A stretch of DNA of 64,000 nucleotides. It comes from Chitinophagaceae bacterium. GTDB lineage: Bacteria > Bacteroidota > Bacteroidia > Chitinophagales > Chitinophagaceae. Positions 24,477 through 34,195 of the stretch are shown here, in pieces (position 1 is the first letter of the stretch; every line of letters starts with the position of its first letter). Made by a program: the position numbers and the translations under genes. The stretch covers positions 45,649 to 109,648 of the forward strand of contig JAHBTR010000008.1 in assembly GCA_019638475.1 (NCBI GenBank), written 5' to 3'. The notes under the pieces are model-generated. The model did not search any database. It had not been told where the DNA came from and saw only the letters and a program-made list of their open reading frames with translations.

Positions 24477-25730
24477 ATGATAATTAGACAAATAGCCAAA
24501 ACGATTTTATTAAGCACTATAATTTTATTAAGTGCTTCTTATAGTAATAAAGCCACAGCTCAAGAAGGTAAAACAATTTTTAATACCTACTGTGCCGCTT
24601 GTCATAAAATGGACAAAGACCTTACAGGTCCTGCATTAATGGGTGTAGAAGAACGTTGGGGAAATGACCGTGAAAAATTAGTAGCATGGGTGAAAAATTC
24701 TGCAAACCTTATTGCTGCTGGCGATAAACATGCTACTGACATATTTAATAAATGGAACAAATTACCCATGGCTCCATTTGAAACTGTTCTTAAAGATGCA
24801 GAAATTAATGCCGTTTTAGATTATATCAAAGATTGGAAACCAGAAGTGCCAATTGTAGATAATAATGCTAACCAAACCTCTTCTGATAAAAATTCATTAC
24901 TCTTAGGTATCATTACATTAGCATTGGCTTTAGCAGCTCTAATTTTATTATTTGTAAAACGTAGCTTAAAAAAATTATCAAACGAAGCATTAGATGTTAC
25001 ACCTGTCAAAGCAATTCCTGTTTGGAAAAATAAATCATATATAGCATTGGCTGCAATATTACTATTTGTAGTTGGAGGTTATTTTACCACAACAAGTGCT
25101 ATTGAATTAGGTAGAAATAAAGGATATGAGCCAATTCAGCCCATTTTTTATTCACACAAAGTACATGCTGGCGTTAACCAAATTAATTGTTTATACTGTC
25201 ATGGGGGTGCAGAAAAAGGGAAACATGCTAATATACCCTCAGTTAATGTATGTATGAACTGCCATAAATCTATTACTGAATATTCAGGAGAGCAGTTATA
25301 TAATATTGATGGTGAAAAAGTAGATGGAACAGCCGAAATTAAAAAGCTACATGAATATGCTGGATTTGATATAAACAATGCAAATGCTTGGAATCCTAAT
25401 GATGCTAAATCTATAGAATGGGTACAAATTCATAGCCTACCAGACCATGTTTATTTCAACCATAGCCAACACGTTGTAGTAGGTAAAGTAGAGTGTCAAA
25501 CATGCCATGGAGAAATTAATAAAATGGATGAAGTAAAACAGTTTACTGATTTAAGTATGGGTTGGTGCGTAAACTGCCATAGAGAAACTAAAGTACAATT
25601 TAAAGAAAATGGTTTTTATAGTATTTACGAAAAATATCATAATGAATTAAAGAATGGAAAATTAGATAGTACAAAAGGCATTACAGTAGAAAAGATTGGT
25701 GGTACAGAGTGTCAAAAATGTCATTATTAA
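24477..25730 (+). CDS. actA: Alternative complex III subunit ActA, multiheme cytochrome c
   Basis: This 417-residue protein carries six CxxCH sites. One (CAACH, 39-43) is in an N-terminal monoheme domain after a signal peptide. Five (CLYCH, CMNCH, CQTCH, CVNCH, CQKCH) are in the C-terminal half from about residue 238. Two hydrophobic segments lie between. The five-heme part is the ActA of alternative complex III, which receives electrons on the periplasmic side; the extra N-terminal domain is a fusion. I chose the ATG at 24477 over a GTG at 24471 because it aligns with the start of its truncated duplicate. It is the first gene of the act operon. Confidence 0.9.
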   Translation: MIIRQIAKTILLSTIILLSASYSNKATAQEGKTIFNTYCAACHKMDKDLTGPALMGVEERWGNDREKLVAWVKNSANLIAAGDKHATDIFNKWNKLPMAPFETVLKDAEINAVLDYIKDWKPEVPIVDNNANQTSSDKNSLLLGIITLALALAALILLFVKRSLKKLSNEALDVTPVKAIPVWKNKSYIALAAILLFVVGGYFTTTSAIELGRNKGYEPIQPIFYSHKVHAGVNQINCLYCHGGAEKGKHANIPSVNVCMNCHKSITEYSGEQLYNIDGEKVDGTAEIKKLHEYAGFDINNANAWNPNDAKSIEWVQIHSLPDHVYFNHSQHVVVGKVECQTCHGEINKMDEVKQFTDLSMGWCVNCHRETKVQFKENGFYSIYEKYHNELKNGKLDSTKGITVEKIGGTECQKCHY

Positions 25731-25832
25731 AAAAAATCAGCTAATCAGATAATTTGCTAATGCAATTACGGAATTGAGTGGTTTTTATTAGCATATTAGT
25801 TTTATTAGCACATCAGCATATTATTAATAATT
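25731..25832 (+). repeat. 8-9-bp AT repeat in actA-actB gap
   Basis: TTAG/ATTAG motifs recur at 25787, 25795 and 25804, with ATCAG at 25812, and similar GCTAAT units lie at 25738-25762. Spacing is 8-9 bp. This looser array is of the kind also seen near 2250 and 6298. Confidence 0.5.
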
Positions 25833-28800
25833 ATGGAAAAAAAGTATTGGCAAAGTTTTGGTGAATTAAATAATTCTGACGCTTATCAGAAATCATCAAA
25901 AAATGAATTTAAAGAAGAACTGCCTTTTGATGCAGAAAAAGGACTTCTTGATGCAAAAACTCCAAGACGTGATTTTTTAAAATATTTGGGCTTTACTACA
26001 GCAGCTGCAGCAGTAGCAGCAAGTTGCGAAGTGCCTGTAAAAAAAGCTATTCCTTTTGCTAATCAGCCAGAAGAAATAGTACCAGGTGTAGCAAATTATT
26101 ATGCTACTACTTATGTACAAGAAGGAGATGTAATAAGTGTTGTAGCTAAAGTACGTGATGGTCGGCCTATTAAATTAGAAGGAAACGAATTATCGCCTAT
26201 TACAAAAGGAGGTACCAGTGCAAGAGTACAAGCCAGTGTGTTAGATTTATATGATGGAGCAAGATTACGTTTTCCTACCATTGATGGTAAAGAAACAAAT
26301 TTTGACACAATAGATAAAGTAATTTCTGAAGAACTTGCAAGTGCAGGAAATATAGTTATATTAAGTAGCACTATCAACTCTCCTTCTTCATTAGATGTAA
26401 TACAAAAATTCTTAGCAAAATATCCAGGTAGTAAACATATTACTTACGATGCTGTTTCAAACTCTGGAATTTTATTAGCCAATGAAACTTCATTTGGAAA
26501 AAAAGTAATTCCTTCATACAGATTTGATAAAGCAAAAACAATAGTAAGTATAGGAGCAGATTTTTTAGCTACTTGGATAAGTCCTGTAGAATATGCAAAC
26601 CAATATGCACATGGTAGAAAAATAAATGATGCTAACCCAGAAATGAGTAAACATATTCATTTTGAAAGTGTAGCAAGCCTTACAGGAAGCAATGCAGATG
26701 TTAGATACCTACATCGTCCAAGCCAAACAGGTGCAATAGTTACAGCTTTATTAAGTGCAGTAAAAGGAGAAAGCATTAATGGCATTTCAGATGCCAAATT
26801 AAAAGAAGGTATTGAAAAAACAGCCAAAGCACTTACAGAAAAGAAAGGTGAAGCATTAGTAGTTTGTGGAAGCAATGATGTCAATATTCAAATAATAATA
26901 AATGCTATTAATGAAATATTATTAGCAAATGGTAAAACAATAGATTGGAATTCTATCAACTATTCAAGAAAAGGTATTGACACAGAATTTGCTCAATTAG
27001 TAGATGACATGAATGCTGGAACAGTTGGTGCATTATTAGTAATTGACGCAAATCCAGTATATACATGGTATGATAATGAAAAACTAAAAACAGGATTAGA
27101 TAAAGTAAAAGTAAAAATATCATTTGGCAGTAAAGCAGATGAAACAACACAAAAATGTAAATATGTAATACCCAACCATCACTTCTTAGAAAGTTGGGGA
27201 GATGCTGAAGCAAAATCAGGTTGTTATTCATTCATGCAGCCCACCATTTATCCATTATTTAAAACACGCCAATGGCAAGATAGTTTATTAAAATGGGGTG
27301 GTGCTTCAACAGATTATTTAGCACATTTAAAATCATTCTGGGGTGCTAAACTTACAGGCTCCAATAGTTGGGATAAAGCCTTACAAGATGGAGTACATAA
27401 TACAGCATCAGATATTTTAGGTACTTCAGTTTACAATGCCACATCTTTAGCTGCTGCAATTGCTAATGTACAACCAGCTAAAACAGGTATTGAACTACAA
27501 TTCTACCAAAAAATAGCAATAGGAGCAGGGCAAGGTGCAGCCAATCCTTGGTTACAAGAAATGCCAGACCCTGTAACAAGAGCTACTTGGGATAATTATT
27601 TAGTAGTTTCTCCTGCAATGGCTAAAACATTATTAAAAATAGACTTATCTAAAAACGCACAGTCAGATAAATACGAAGTTCACCCAGACAAGAAAGTTGT
27701 AGCAATAAAAATAAATGGAAAACTTATAGAACTTCCTGCATTAATAATACCTGGCACACATCCAGAAACTGTAGGTATTGCAGTTGGTTATGGAAGAGAT
27801 AAAAAATTAGGTAAAACCGTTATCAATGATGTTACTGATACATCTATTGGTGTTAATGTTTATCCTTTTGCTCAATATGTTAATGGTACTGTAAGTTATG
27901 ATATAAGTAATATTGAATTAAAATTAACTGATAAAACATATCCAGTAGCATTAACACAAACACATAATTTATACAATACACCCCATGGCAATCGTACAGA
28001 AATACTAAAAGAATTGACTTTGGGCGAATACAAAGAAAACACCAAAGTTATTTTAGAAGAAAGAGAGAAAGAATTGGCTGCTTATGGAGGCTTAGATAAC
28101 TTTAGAGAGGAAGGGTCTATATACAAACCATTTGATAAACCAGGAATTAAATGGGGCATGAGTATAGACTTAAATGCTTGTAATGGTTGTGGAGCTTGTT
28201 TAATAGCATGTAATGCAGAAAACAATGTTTCTGTAGTCGGAAAACCAGAAGTTTTACGTTTCCATGATATGCATTGGTTAAGAATAGACCGTTATTATAG
28301 TGGCGATGCAGATAATCCAAATGTTGTTTTCCAACCAATGCTTTGCCAACATTGTGATAATGCACCTTGTGAGAATGTTTGCCCTGTTGCAGCAACCAAT
28401 CACAGTTCAGAAGGCTTAAACCAAATGACCTATAATCGTTGTATAGGTACAAGATATTGTGCTAATAACTGTCCATATAAAGTTCGTAGATTTAATTGGG
28501 CAGATTATACAGGAAGTGATAGCTTTCCTAATAATCAAGATGAATTGAACAATGCTGTTCACTATATGAATGAAGACCTTACAAGAATGGTATTAAACCC
28601 AGATGTAACAGTTCGTTCTCGTGGTGTAATTGAAAAATGCTCTTTCTGTGTACAACGTTTACAAGATGGTAAATTAAAAGCTAAGAAAGAAGGTCGTCCA
28701 TTAAAAACAGGACAAAATGATGAATGGGATTTAAAAGTAGCCTGTCAACAATCTTGCCCAACAGATGGAATTATTTTTGGTAATGTAAATGATGCTGAAA

Positions 28801-28919
28801 GTTCAATCAGTAAAGCAAGAAGAGACAGTAACAGATTATTTTATTCATTAGAATTTTTACATGTATTGCCTAATGTAAACTATTTGGCAAAAGTGAGAAA
28901 TACAGACGAGCAAGCATAG
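25833..28919 (+). CDS. actB: Alternative complex III subunit ActB, molybdopterin-like/Fe-S protein
   Basis: This 1028-residue protein joins a molybdopterin-oxidoreductase-like domain (without an evident cofactor cysteine) to a ferredoxin-like domain. Near residues 45-70 there is a twin-arginine motif (RRDFLKYLG) and a lipobox-like AASC after a roughly 44-residue lead, so export by Tat is likely. The C-terminal part has cysteine clusters CNGCGACLIAC (about 783), CQHCDNAPCENVC (about 837), CIGTRYCANNC (about 870), CSFC and CQQSC. These would bind several Fe-S clusters. ActB relays electrons in the complex. Confidence 0.93.
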   Translation: MEKKYWQSFGELNNSDAYQKSSKNEFKEELPFDAEKGLLDAKTPRRDFLKYLGFTTAAAAVAASCEVPVKKAIPFANQPEEIVPGVANYYATTYVQEGDVISVVAKVRDGRPIKLEGNELSPITKGGTSARVQASVLDLYDGARLRFPTIDGKETNFDTIDKVISEELASAGNIVILSSTINSPSSLDVIQKFLAKYPGSKHITYDAVSNSGILLANETSFGKKVIPSYRFDKAKTIVSIGADFLATWISPVEYANQYAHGRKINDANPEMSKHIHFESVASLTGSNADVRYLHRPSQTGAIVTALLSAVKGESINGISDAKLKEGIEKTAKALTEKKGEALVVCGSNDVNIQIIINAINEILLANGKTIDWNSINYSRKGIDTEFAQLVDDMNAGTVGALLVIDANPVYTWYDNEKLKTGLDKVKVKISFGSKADETTQKCKYVIPNHHFLESWGDAEAKSGCYSFMQPTIYPLFKTRQWQDSLLKWGGASTDYLAHLKSFWGAKLTGSNSWDKALQDGVHNTASDILGTSVYNATSLAAAIANVQPAKTGIELQFYQKIAIGAGQGAANPWLQEMPDPVTRATWDNYLVVSPAMAKTLLKIDLSKNAQSDKYEVHPDKKVVAIKINGKLIELPALIIPGTHPETVGIAVGYGRDKKLGKTVINDVTDTSIGVNVYPFAQYVNGTVSYDISNIELKLTDKTYPVALTQTHNLYNTPHGNRTEILKELTLGEYKENTKVILEEREKELAAYGGLDNFREEGSIYKPFDKPGIKWGMSIDLNACNGCGACLIACNAENNVSVVGKPEVLRFHDMHWLRIDRYYSGDADNPNVVFQPMLCQHCDNAPCENVCPVAATNHSSEGLNQMTYNRCIGTRYCANNCPYKVRRFNWADYTGSDSFPNNQDELNNAVHYMNEDLTRMVLNPDVTVRSRGVIEKCSFCVQRLQDGKLKAKKEGRPLKTGQNDEWDLKVACQQSCPTDGIIFGNVNDAESSISKARRDSNRLFYSLEFLHVLPNVNYLAKVRNTDEQA

Positions 28920-29003
28920 TAGAAAAGAGGATATTTATTGTTTAAATAAAGAAACTAAAACAATAATTTGCAATAATGCAAATTACTAAATAACCAAGTA
29001 CAG

Positions 29004-30443
29004 ATGAGTTTAAAGTACGAATCGCAAATCAGAGAACCGTTAGTGTACGGTAACAAAACCTATCATCAGGTTACAGAAGACATTGTACGCCCAATAGAGG
29101 CTAAGCCTACCAAACTATGGTATGTGGGCTTTTTTATGGCAATTTCATTACTACTATTTGGCGTATATAGTGTATATAGAGAAGTAGTATATGGTGTAGG
29201 TCAATGGAACTTAAATAAAACTGTAGGATGGGGTTGGGATATTACCAACTTTGTATGGTGGGTAGGTATTGGTCATGCTGGTACACTAATTTCAGCTATC
29301 TTACTATTGTTTAGACAAGGTTGGAGAACTGGTGTAAACCGTGCTGCAGAAGCAATGACTATTTTTGCTGTAATATGTGCAGGTCAATTTCCTATATTTC
29401 ACATGGGACGTGTTTGGATGGCATTTTTTGTTTTCCCTTATCCTAATACACGTGGACCATTATGGGTAAACTTTAACTCTCCACTATTATGGGATGTATT
29501 TGCCATCTCTACATACTTTACAGTATCTCTATTATTCTGGTATAGTGGATTATTACCAGATTTTGCTACTGTAAGAGACCGTGCAAAAACTAAATTAAGA
29601 AAATGTTTATATGGTATTGCTTCTTTTGGTTGGACAGGTTCTACAAAACATTGGCAACGTCATGAAGCACTATCATTAGTATTAGCAGGTTTAAGTACTC
29701 CTTTAGTTTTATCAGTACACACAATCGTATCTTTTGACTTTGCTACATCAGTAGTACCAGGGTGGCACACCACAATATTTCCACCATACTTTGTAGCTGG
29801 TGCTATTTTCTCAGGCTTTGCAATGGTACAAACATTAATGGTAGTTGTAAGAAAAGTATTTGGCTTACAAGATTATGTTACCATAGGTCATATTGAAGCT
29901 ATGAATAAAGTAATTGTACTTACAGGTTCTATAGTAGGTATTGCTTATTTAACTGAATTATTTATTGCTTGGTATAGCCAAAGTAAATATGAAGGTTATG
30001 CATTCTTCTATAGTCGTGCAAACTTATTTAGCCCTTATGGTTGGAGTTATTTTGGTATGATGACTTGTAATGTATTAATTCCTCAAATATTTTGGTGGAG
30101 AAAAATGAGAAGAAGCCTATTTGTTACATTCTTTATGAGTATATTAGTAAACGTAGGTATGTGGTTTGAAAGATTTGTAATTATCGTAACATCAATATAC
30201 AGAGATTATTTACCAAGTAGCTGGACTGTTTATTATAGTCCATCTATATGGGAAATAGGATTTTATCTTGGTACTTTTGGATTATTCTTTACATGCTTTT
30301 TCTTATTTGCAAAATACTTCCCTACAATTGCAATAGCAGAAATTAAACATGTACTAAAAACATCAGGCGAAAGTTATAAAGACAATATGAGTGAAGTAGA
30401 AAATACAAATGCAGAAGAATTTGCTCACAAATATGCTCATTAA
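29004..30443 (+). CDS. actC: Alternative complex III subunit ActC, NrfD-like quinol-binding membrane protein
   Basis: This 479-residue integral membrane protein of the NrfD/PsrC family has about ten helices. GWGWDITNFVWWVGIGHAGTLISA and FPIFHMGRVWMAFF are conserved. SVHTIVSFDFATSVVPGWH holds histidines typical of the quinol site. ActC oxidises menaquinol and passes electrons to the Fe-S clusters of ActB. It sits between actB and actD as in other ACIII operons. Confidence 0.93.
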   Translation: MSLKYESQIREPLVYGNKTYHQVTEDIVRPIEAKPTKLWYVGFFMAISLLLFGVYSVYREVVYGVGQWNLNKTVGWGWDITNFVWWVGIGHAGTLISAILLLFRQGWRTGVNRAAEAMTIFAVICAGQFPIFHMGRVWMAFFVFPYPNTRGPLWVNFNSPLLWDVFAISTYFTVSLLFWYSGLLPDFATVRDRAKTKLRKCLYGIASFGWTGSTKHWQRHEALSLVLAGLSTPLVLSVHTIVSFDFATSVVPGWHTTIFPPYFVAGAIFSGFAMVQTLMVVVRKVFGLQDYVTIGHIEAMNKVIVLTGSIVGIAYLTELFIAWYSQSKYEGYAFFYSRANLFSPYGWSYFGMMTCNVLIPQIFWWRKMRRSLFVTFFMSILVNVGMWFERFVIIVTSIYRDYLPSSWTVYYSPSIWEIGFYLGTFGLFFTCFFLFAKYFPTIAIAEIKHVLKTSGESYKDNMSEVENTNAEEFAHKYAH

Positions 30444-30491
30444 TAAAAATAATAAAAATAGAATTAAACATAAAACATTCAAAAACTCAAC

Positions 30492-30497
30492 GGAGGT
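30492..30497 (+). promoter_or_regulatory. Strong Shine-Dalgarno sequence before actD
   Basis: GGAGGT lies 5 bp before the actD ATG at 30503, a near-ideal Shine-Dalgarno sequence. The other act and cox genes have none. It may raise or regulate ActD translation. Confidence 0.6.
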
Positions 30498-30502
30498 AAA
30501 AT

Positions 30503-31090
30503 ATGGCAAAAAAGAAATTTGTAGTAGGTTGTTTTGATGAAGAAGATGTTTTATTTCCTGCTGTAAAGAAAGTAAGAACAGCAGGTTATAAAATTAAAGA
30601 TGTTTATACTCCATTTCCTGTACATGGGTTAGACCAAGCATTGGGAATGAGAGAAACAAGTTTGCACACTGCAGGATTTATTTATGGAATTACAGGAACA
30701 ATCACTGCTTTAGGAGGTATTTCTTGGGTTTTTGTAAAAGACTGGCCCTTAGATATTGGAGGTAAACCTCATTTTGCTCTACCAGCATGGATACCAATTA
30801 TATTTGAATTGACAGTACTTTTTTCTGCTGTTGGTATGGTACTTACATTTTGTTATCTATGCCAAATGGCACCATTTGTAAAAAAACACCATTTTCATCC
30901 AAGAGCTACAGATGATTTATTTGTAATGGTATTAGAATGTACTGACTCTACCAATACAGTAGAAGCTGAAGCATTTTTAACCAATGCTGGAGCAATAGAA
31001 GTAAAAACAGAAATAGCTGAAGATGGTTGGTGGTTTGGTAGATATGATAAAGACACAAAACTATTTGAACAAAAAGCAGTAATTGCATAA
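30503..31090 (+). CDS. actD: Alternative complex III subunit ActD (DUF3341)
   Basis: This 195-residue protein has a cytoplasmic N-terminal domain (FVVGCFDEEDVLFPAVKKVRTAGYKIKDVYTPFPVHGLD), two membrane helices, and a C-terminal cytoplasmic tail. That is the DUF3341 layout of ActD. It is thought to be structural in the complex. The start is fixed by the GGAGGT sequence and by homology. Confidence 0.93.
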   Translation: MAKKKFVVGCFDEEDVLFPAVKKVRTAGYKIKDVYTPFPVHGLDQALGMRETSLHTAGFIYGITGTITALGGISWVFVKDWPLDIGGKPHFALPAWIPIIFELTVLFSAVGMVLTFCYLCQMAPFVKKHHFHPRATDDLFVMVLECTDSTNTVEAEAFLTNAGAIEVKTEIAEDGWWFGRYDKDTKLFEQKAVIA

Positions 31091-31114
31091 ATTTTAGTTA
31101 GATAAAGTATTACA

Positions 31115-31702
31115 ATGAAGAAATTATCTTTTATAGTATGTTTTGCAATAACCATTATAGTGGTTAGTTGTAGTAGTAGTATAAAACGCTCTCCCAATAA
31201 TGCCTATATGCCAGATATGGCTTATAGCAGAGCTTATGAAACGTATGCAGACCATAGTAACCTACAAAAAGAAGGTATTAACTATACCAATACACCTGTA
31301 GCAGGTACTATTGCACGTGGAGAAGAGTTTCCATTTCCATATACACATGATGCTATTGGCGATACAACCAATTATAGTGCATCAAGAGCAGCTAAAAACC
31401 CTTTTGACTCTTTAAGTGCTGCCGATTTTAAAGAAGTAGAAAGACTATATTTAGTAAATTGTGGTATATGTCATGGAAAAGATTTAGATGGAAATGGACC
31501 TTTATGGAAAGATGGCTCAGGACCTTATCCAGCAGCTCCTAAAAATCTAATGACACTTCACATGCCTGATGGACAAATGTTTTATAGCATTACTTATGGT
31601 AAAGGGCAAATGGGTAGCTATGCATCTCAATTAAACAGAAAAGAACGTTGGCAAGTAATTACCTATATTAAAGAAAAACAAAAAGAACAAGCAGCTAATT
31701 AA
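31115..31702 (+). CDS. actE: Alternative complex III subunit ActE, monoheme cytochrome c lipoprotein
   Basis: This 195-residue protein has a lipoprotein signal peptide (IIVVSC, C19). It has one heme site CGICH (C116, C119, H120), followed by GKDLDGNGPLWK. A Met ligand near GKGQMGSYASQL fits a class I cytochrome c. ActE passes electrons from ActA onward. A hairpin (TACACTC 31723-31729, GAGTGTA 31737-31743) without T-run lies in the gap to actF. Confidence 0.92.
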   Translation: MKKLSFIVCFAITIIVVSCSSSIKRSPNNAYMPDMAYSRAYETYADHSNLQKEGINYTNTPVAGTIARGEEFPFPYTHDAIGDTTNYSASRAAKNPFDSLSAADFKEVERLYLVNCGICHGKDLDGNGPLWKDGSGPYPAAPKNLMTLHMPDGQMFYSITYGKGQMGSYASQLNRKERWQVITYIKEKQKEQAAN

Positions 31703-31767
31703 ATTAATAATTAAATAGAACTTACACTCAGTTAAAGAGTGTATCCTATAAGAAAAAATAATTAACA

Positions 31768-32997
31768 ATGGCATCATCTATTAAACTAAAATTTGAAGTT
31801 CCAAGTAAAATGAAAACATGGTCTTATGCTCTGATGGGTATAGGCATTGTTTCTTTAATAGTAGGATTAATTACAAAAGGCATGAGCCATGACCACCATG
31901 AAAAAGACATTTTTCTGGGGACATTAATGTATAATACAATTTATTGGTTAATGATTTGTAATACTGCTATGTTCTTTATTTCTATTACAACAATGGCATG
32001 GGGTAGTTGGCAAATTTCTTTTAAAAGAGTTTCAGAAGCTATTTCATCTATGGTGCCAATTTTTGGAGGAATCACTTTAGTCATCTTATTATATGTTGCC
32101 TTTTCAGGTAGTCATATTTACCATTGGACAGATAGTGAAGCAGTTGCCAATGACCCTATTTTAAAAGGAAAATCAGGTTTCTTAAATCTAAAATTCTTCA
32201 CCATTTGGACAGTATTAATAATTGGTCTTTGGAGTCTATTAGGATGGAGAATGAGAAAACTAAGTGCAGAAGCTGATAAAGCAGCTATGAATGGCGAAAC
32301 TGGTCATAAATTTATCATTAAAAATACTAAAATTGCAGCTACTTTCTTAGTATGGTTTGGTTTAACTGTTGGTTCTACAATGCCTTGGATTTGGATGATG
32401 AGTATAGATGCACACTGGTTTAGTACAATGTACAGTTGGTATAACTTTGCCAGCACATTTGTTGCAGGTTTATGTTTAATAGCACTTTGGGTAATATACT
32501 TAAAAAATAAAGGCTACTTAGAATATACCAATCAAGAACACTTACACGACCTTGGTAAATTTATTTTTGCTTTCTCTATTTTTTGGGCTTATTTATGGTT
32601 TGCTCAATACATGCTTATTTGGTACTCTAATCAACCAGAAGAAGTTATCTATTTTAAACATAGAGTTCAAGGTGCTTATAAAGGATTATTCTTTTTAAAT
32701 TTAATTATCAATTTTATTTGCCCACTACTCATTTTTATGACTCGTCCTTCAAAAAGAAATTATACACTAATGACTTTTATGTCAGTATTAATACTTTTTG
32801 GACATTGGATAGATTTTTATCAACAAATAATGGGTAGTATTAGCAAAGACCATGTAACTTTGGGATGGTTAGATTTTGGTATTTTAAGTTTATTTGTAGG
32901 TATGATGATATTTGGTGTTAGCAAAGCATTGGCTAGTAAACCACTAATTCCAATGTATCATCCTTTCTTAAAAGAAAGTATCATACACCACACTTAA
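31768..32997 (+). CDS. actF: Alternative complex III subunit ActF, membrane protein
   Basis: This 409-residue polytopic protein has about ten helices. It resembles ActC in fold but lacks its quinol-site histidines. TVGSTMPWIWMMSIDAHWFSTMYSWYNFASTF and AYLWFAQYMLIWYSNQPEE are typical ActF segments. It completes the alternative complex III and lies directly before coxB, which supports a complex III-oxidase supercomplex. Confidence 0.92.
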   Translation: MASSIKLKFEVPSKMKTWSYALMGIGIVSLIVGLITKGMSHDHHEKDIFLGTLMYNTIYWLMICNTAMFFISITTMAWGSWQISFKRVSEAISSMVPIFGGITLVILLYVAFSGSHIYHWTDSEAVANDPILKGKSGFLNLKFFTIWTVLIIGLWSLLGWRMRKLSAEADKAAMNGETGHKFIIKNTKIAATFLVWFGLTVGSTMPWIWMMSIDAHWFSTMYSWYNFASTFVAGLCLIALWVIYLKNKGYLEYTNQEHLHDLGKFIFAFSIFWAYLWFAQYMLIWYSNQPEEVIYFKHRVQGAYKGLFFLNLIINFICPLLIFMTRPSKRNYTLMTFMSVLILFGHWIDFYQQIMGSISKDHVTLGWLDFGILSLFVGMMIFGVSKALASKPLIPMYHPFLKESIIHHT

Positions 32998-33039
32998 TTT
33001 TTTTACATTAATAATATTAAAGAAAATAAGCTATATAAT

Positions 33040-34116
33040 ATGACAATGTTTTTAACTATTACAGCAATAATTCTGATTTTCATAGTTATTTTTCAAATAT
33101 CTAAAGCAAATGAATACATCGCTATTATAAAAGGCGAAGAAAAAACTCGTAAACAGGGAAATAAAATCAATGCATATTTAATGCTTGGTTTTATGATTAT
33201 AGGATTAGTTGGTGTTTGGTATTGTAATAAACTATTATACAGCAAAACACTATTAGGCGTTCCTTCTGCATCAGACCATGGAGAAAAAGTGGACCAAATG
33301 CTTTGGGTAACAATATGGATAACAGGATTTGTATTTATTGTAACTCAAGTACTACTATTTTGGTTTGCTTTCAAATATCGTGAGCAAGAAGGAAAGAAAG
33401 TTTTTTTCTTTCCACATAGTAGTAAATTAGAAATTATTTGGACTTCAGTACCTGCTATTGTATTAGCTATTCTAATTGTTATAGGCTTAAAAAATTGGTA
33501 TATTATTACAGGAGATGCACCTAAAAATTCTTTAGAAGTAGAAGTTGTAGGAAAGCAATTTAACTGGATATTCAGGTATAAAGGAAATGATGATGTGTTT
33601 GGAAGAAAATATTATAAAGTAATAGATGAGGCAACCAATCCATTAGGCTTAGTATGGAAAGACAATGAAAAATTAGGACTAAAAGATGATGAAAAAGCCC
33701 ATGATGATATTGTTCTTCAACAAACAATGTATGTTGTAAAAGGAAGACCTGTAAAACTAATTATTGGTAGTAGAGATGTAATACATGATGTAGGCTTACC
33801 ACATTTTCGTATGAAAATGGATGCTGTTCCAGGTATTCCTACAACAATGTGGTTCACACCAAAGTACACTACTAAGGAAATGAAAGAAATTACAAAAAAT
33901 CCTGATTTTATATATGAATTAGCTTGTGACCAAATGTGTGGAAATGGACATTATTCAATGAAAGGAATTATAGAAGTAGTAACACAACAAGAGTTTGATG
34001 CTTGGATGGCAGAAAAAAAACCTGCATATCTTACTGCCTTTCCAGATAAAAATGTAAAAACTGAAACAACTACTACAGCAATAGCTGATAATAAAGCCAT
34101 TGCAGAAAAACAATAA
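33040..34116 (+). CDS. coxB: Cytochrome c oxidase subunit II
   Basis: This 358-residue protein has three or four N-terminal hydrophobic helices and a periplasmic CuA domain. EVVGKQFNWIFRYKG starts the cupredoxin fold. HDVGLPHFRMKMDAVPG and ACDQMCGNGHYSMKG carry the two CuA cysteines with His and Met ligands. There is no fused cytochrome c domain, so the enzyme is an aa3 type fed by separate cytochromes. An acidic/Thr-rich tail ends the protein. Confidence 0.95.
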   Translation: MTMFLTITAIILIFIVIFQISKANEYIAIIKGEEKTRKQGNKINAYLMLGFMIIGLVGVWYCNKLLYSKTLLGVPSASDHGEKVDQMLWVTIWITGFVFIVTQVLLFWFAFKYREQEGKKVFFFPHSSKLEIIWTSVPAIVLAILIVIGLKNWYIITGDAPKNSLEVEVVGKQFNWIFRYKGNDDVFGRKYYKVIDEATNPLGLVWKDNEKLGLKDDEKAHDDIVLQQTMYVVKGRPVKLIIGSRDVIHDVGLPHFRMKMDAVPGIPTTMWFTPKYTTKEMKEITKNPDFIYELACDQMCGNGHYSMKGIIEVVTQQEFDAWMAEKKPAYLTAFPDKNVKTETTTTAIADNKAIAEKQ

Positions 34117-34195
34117 ACAAATTACTAATTCTTTATTATTAAGAATAGTTATAGAATTTATTTATATTAAATACTGACCGAAATAAGATAATACT

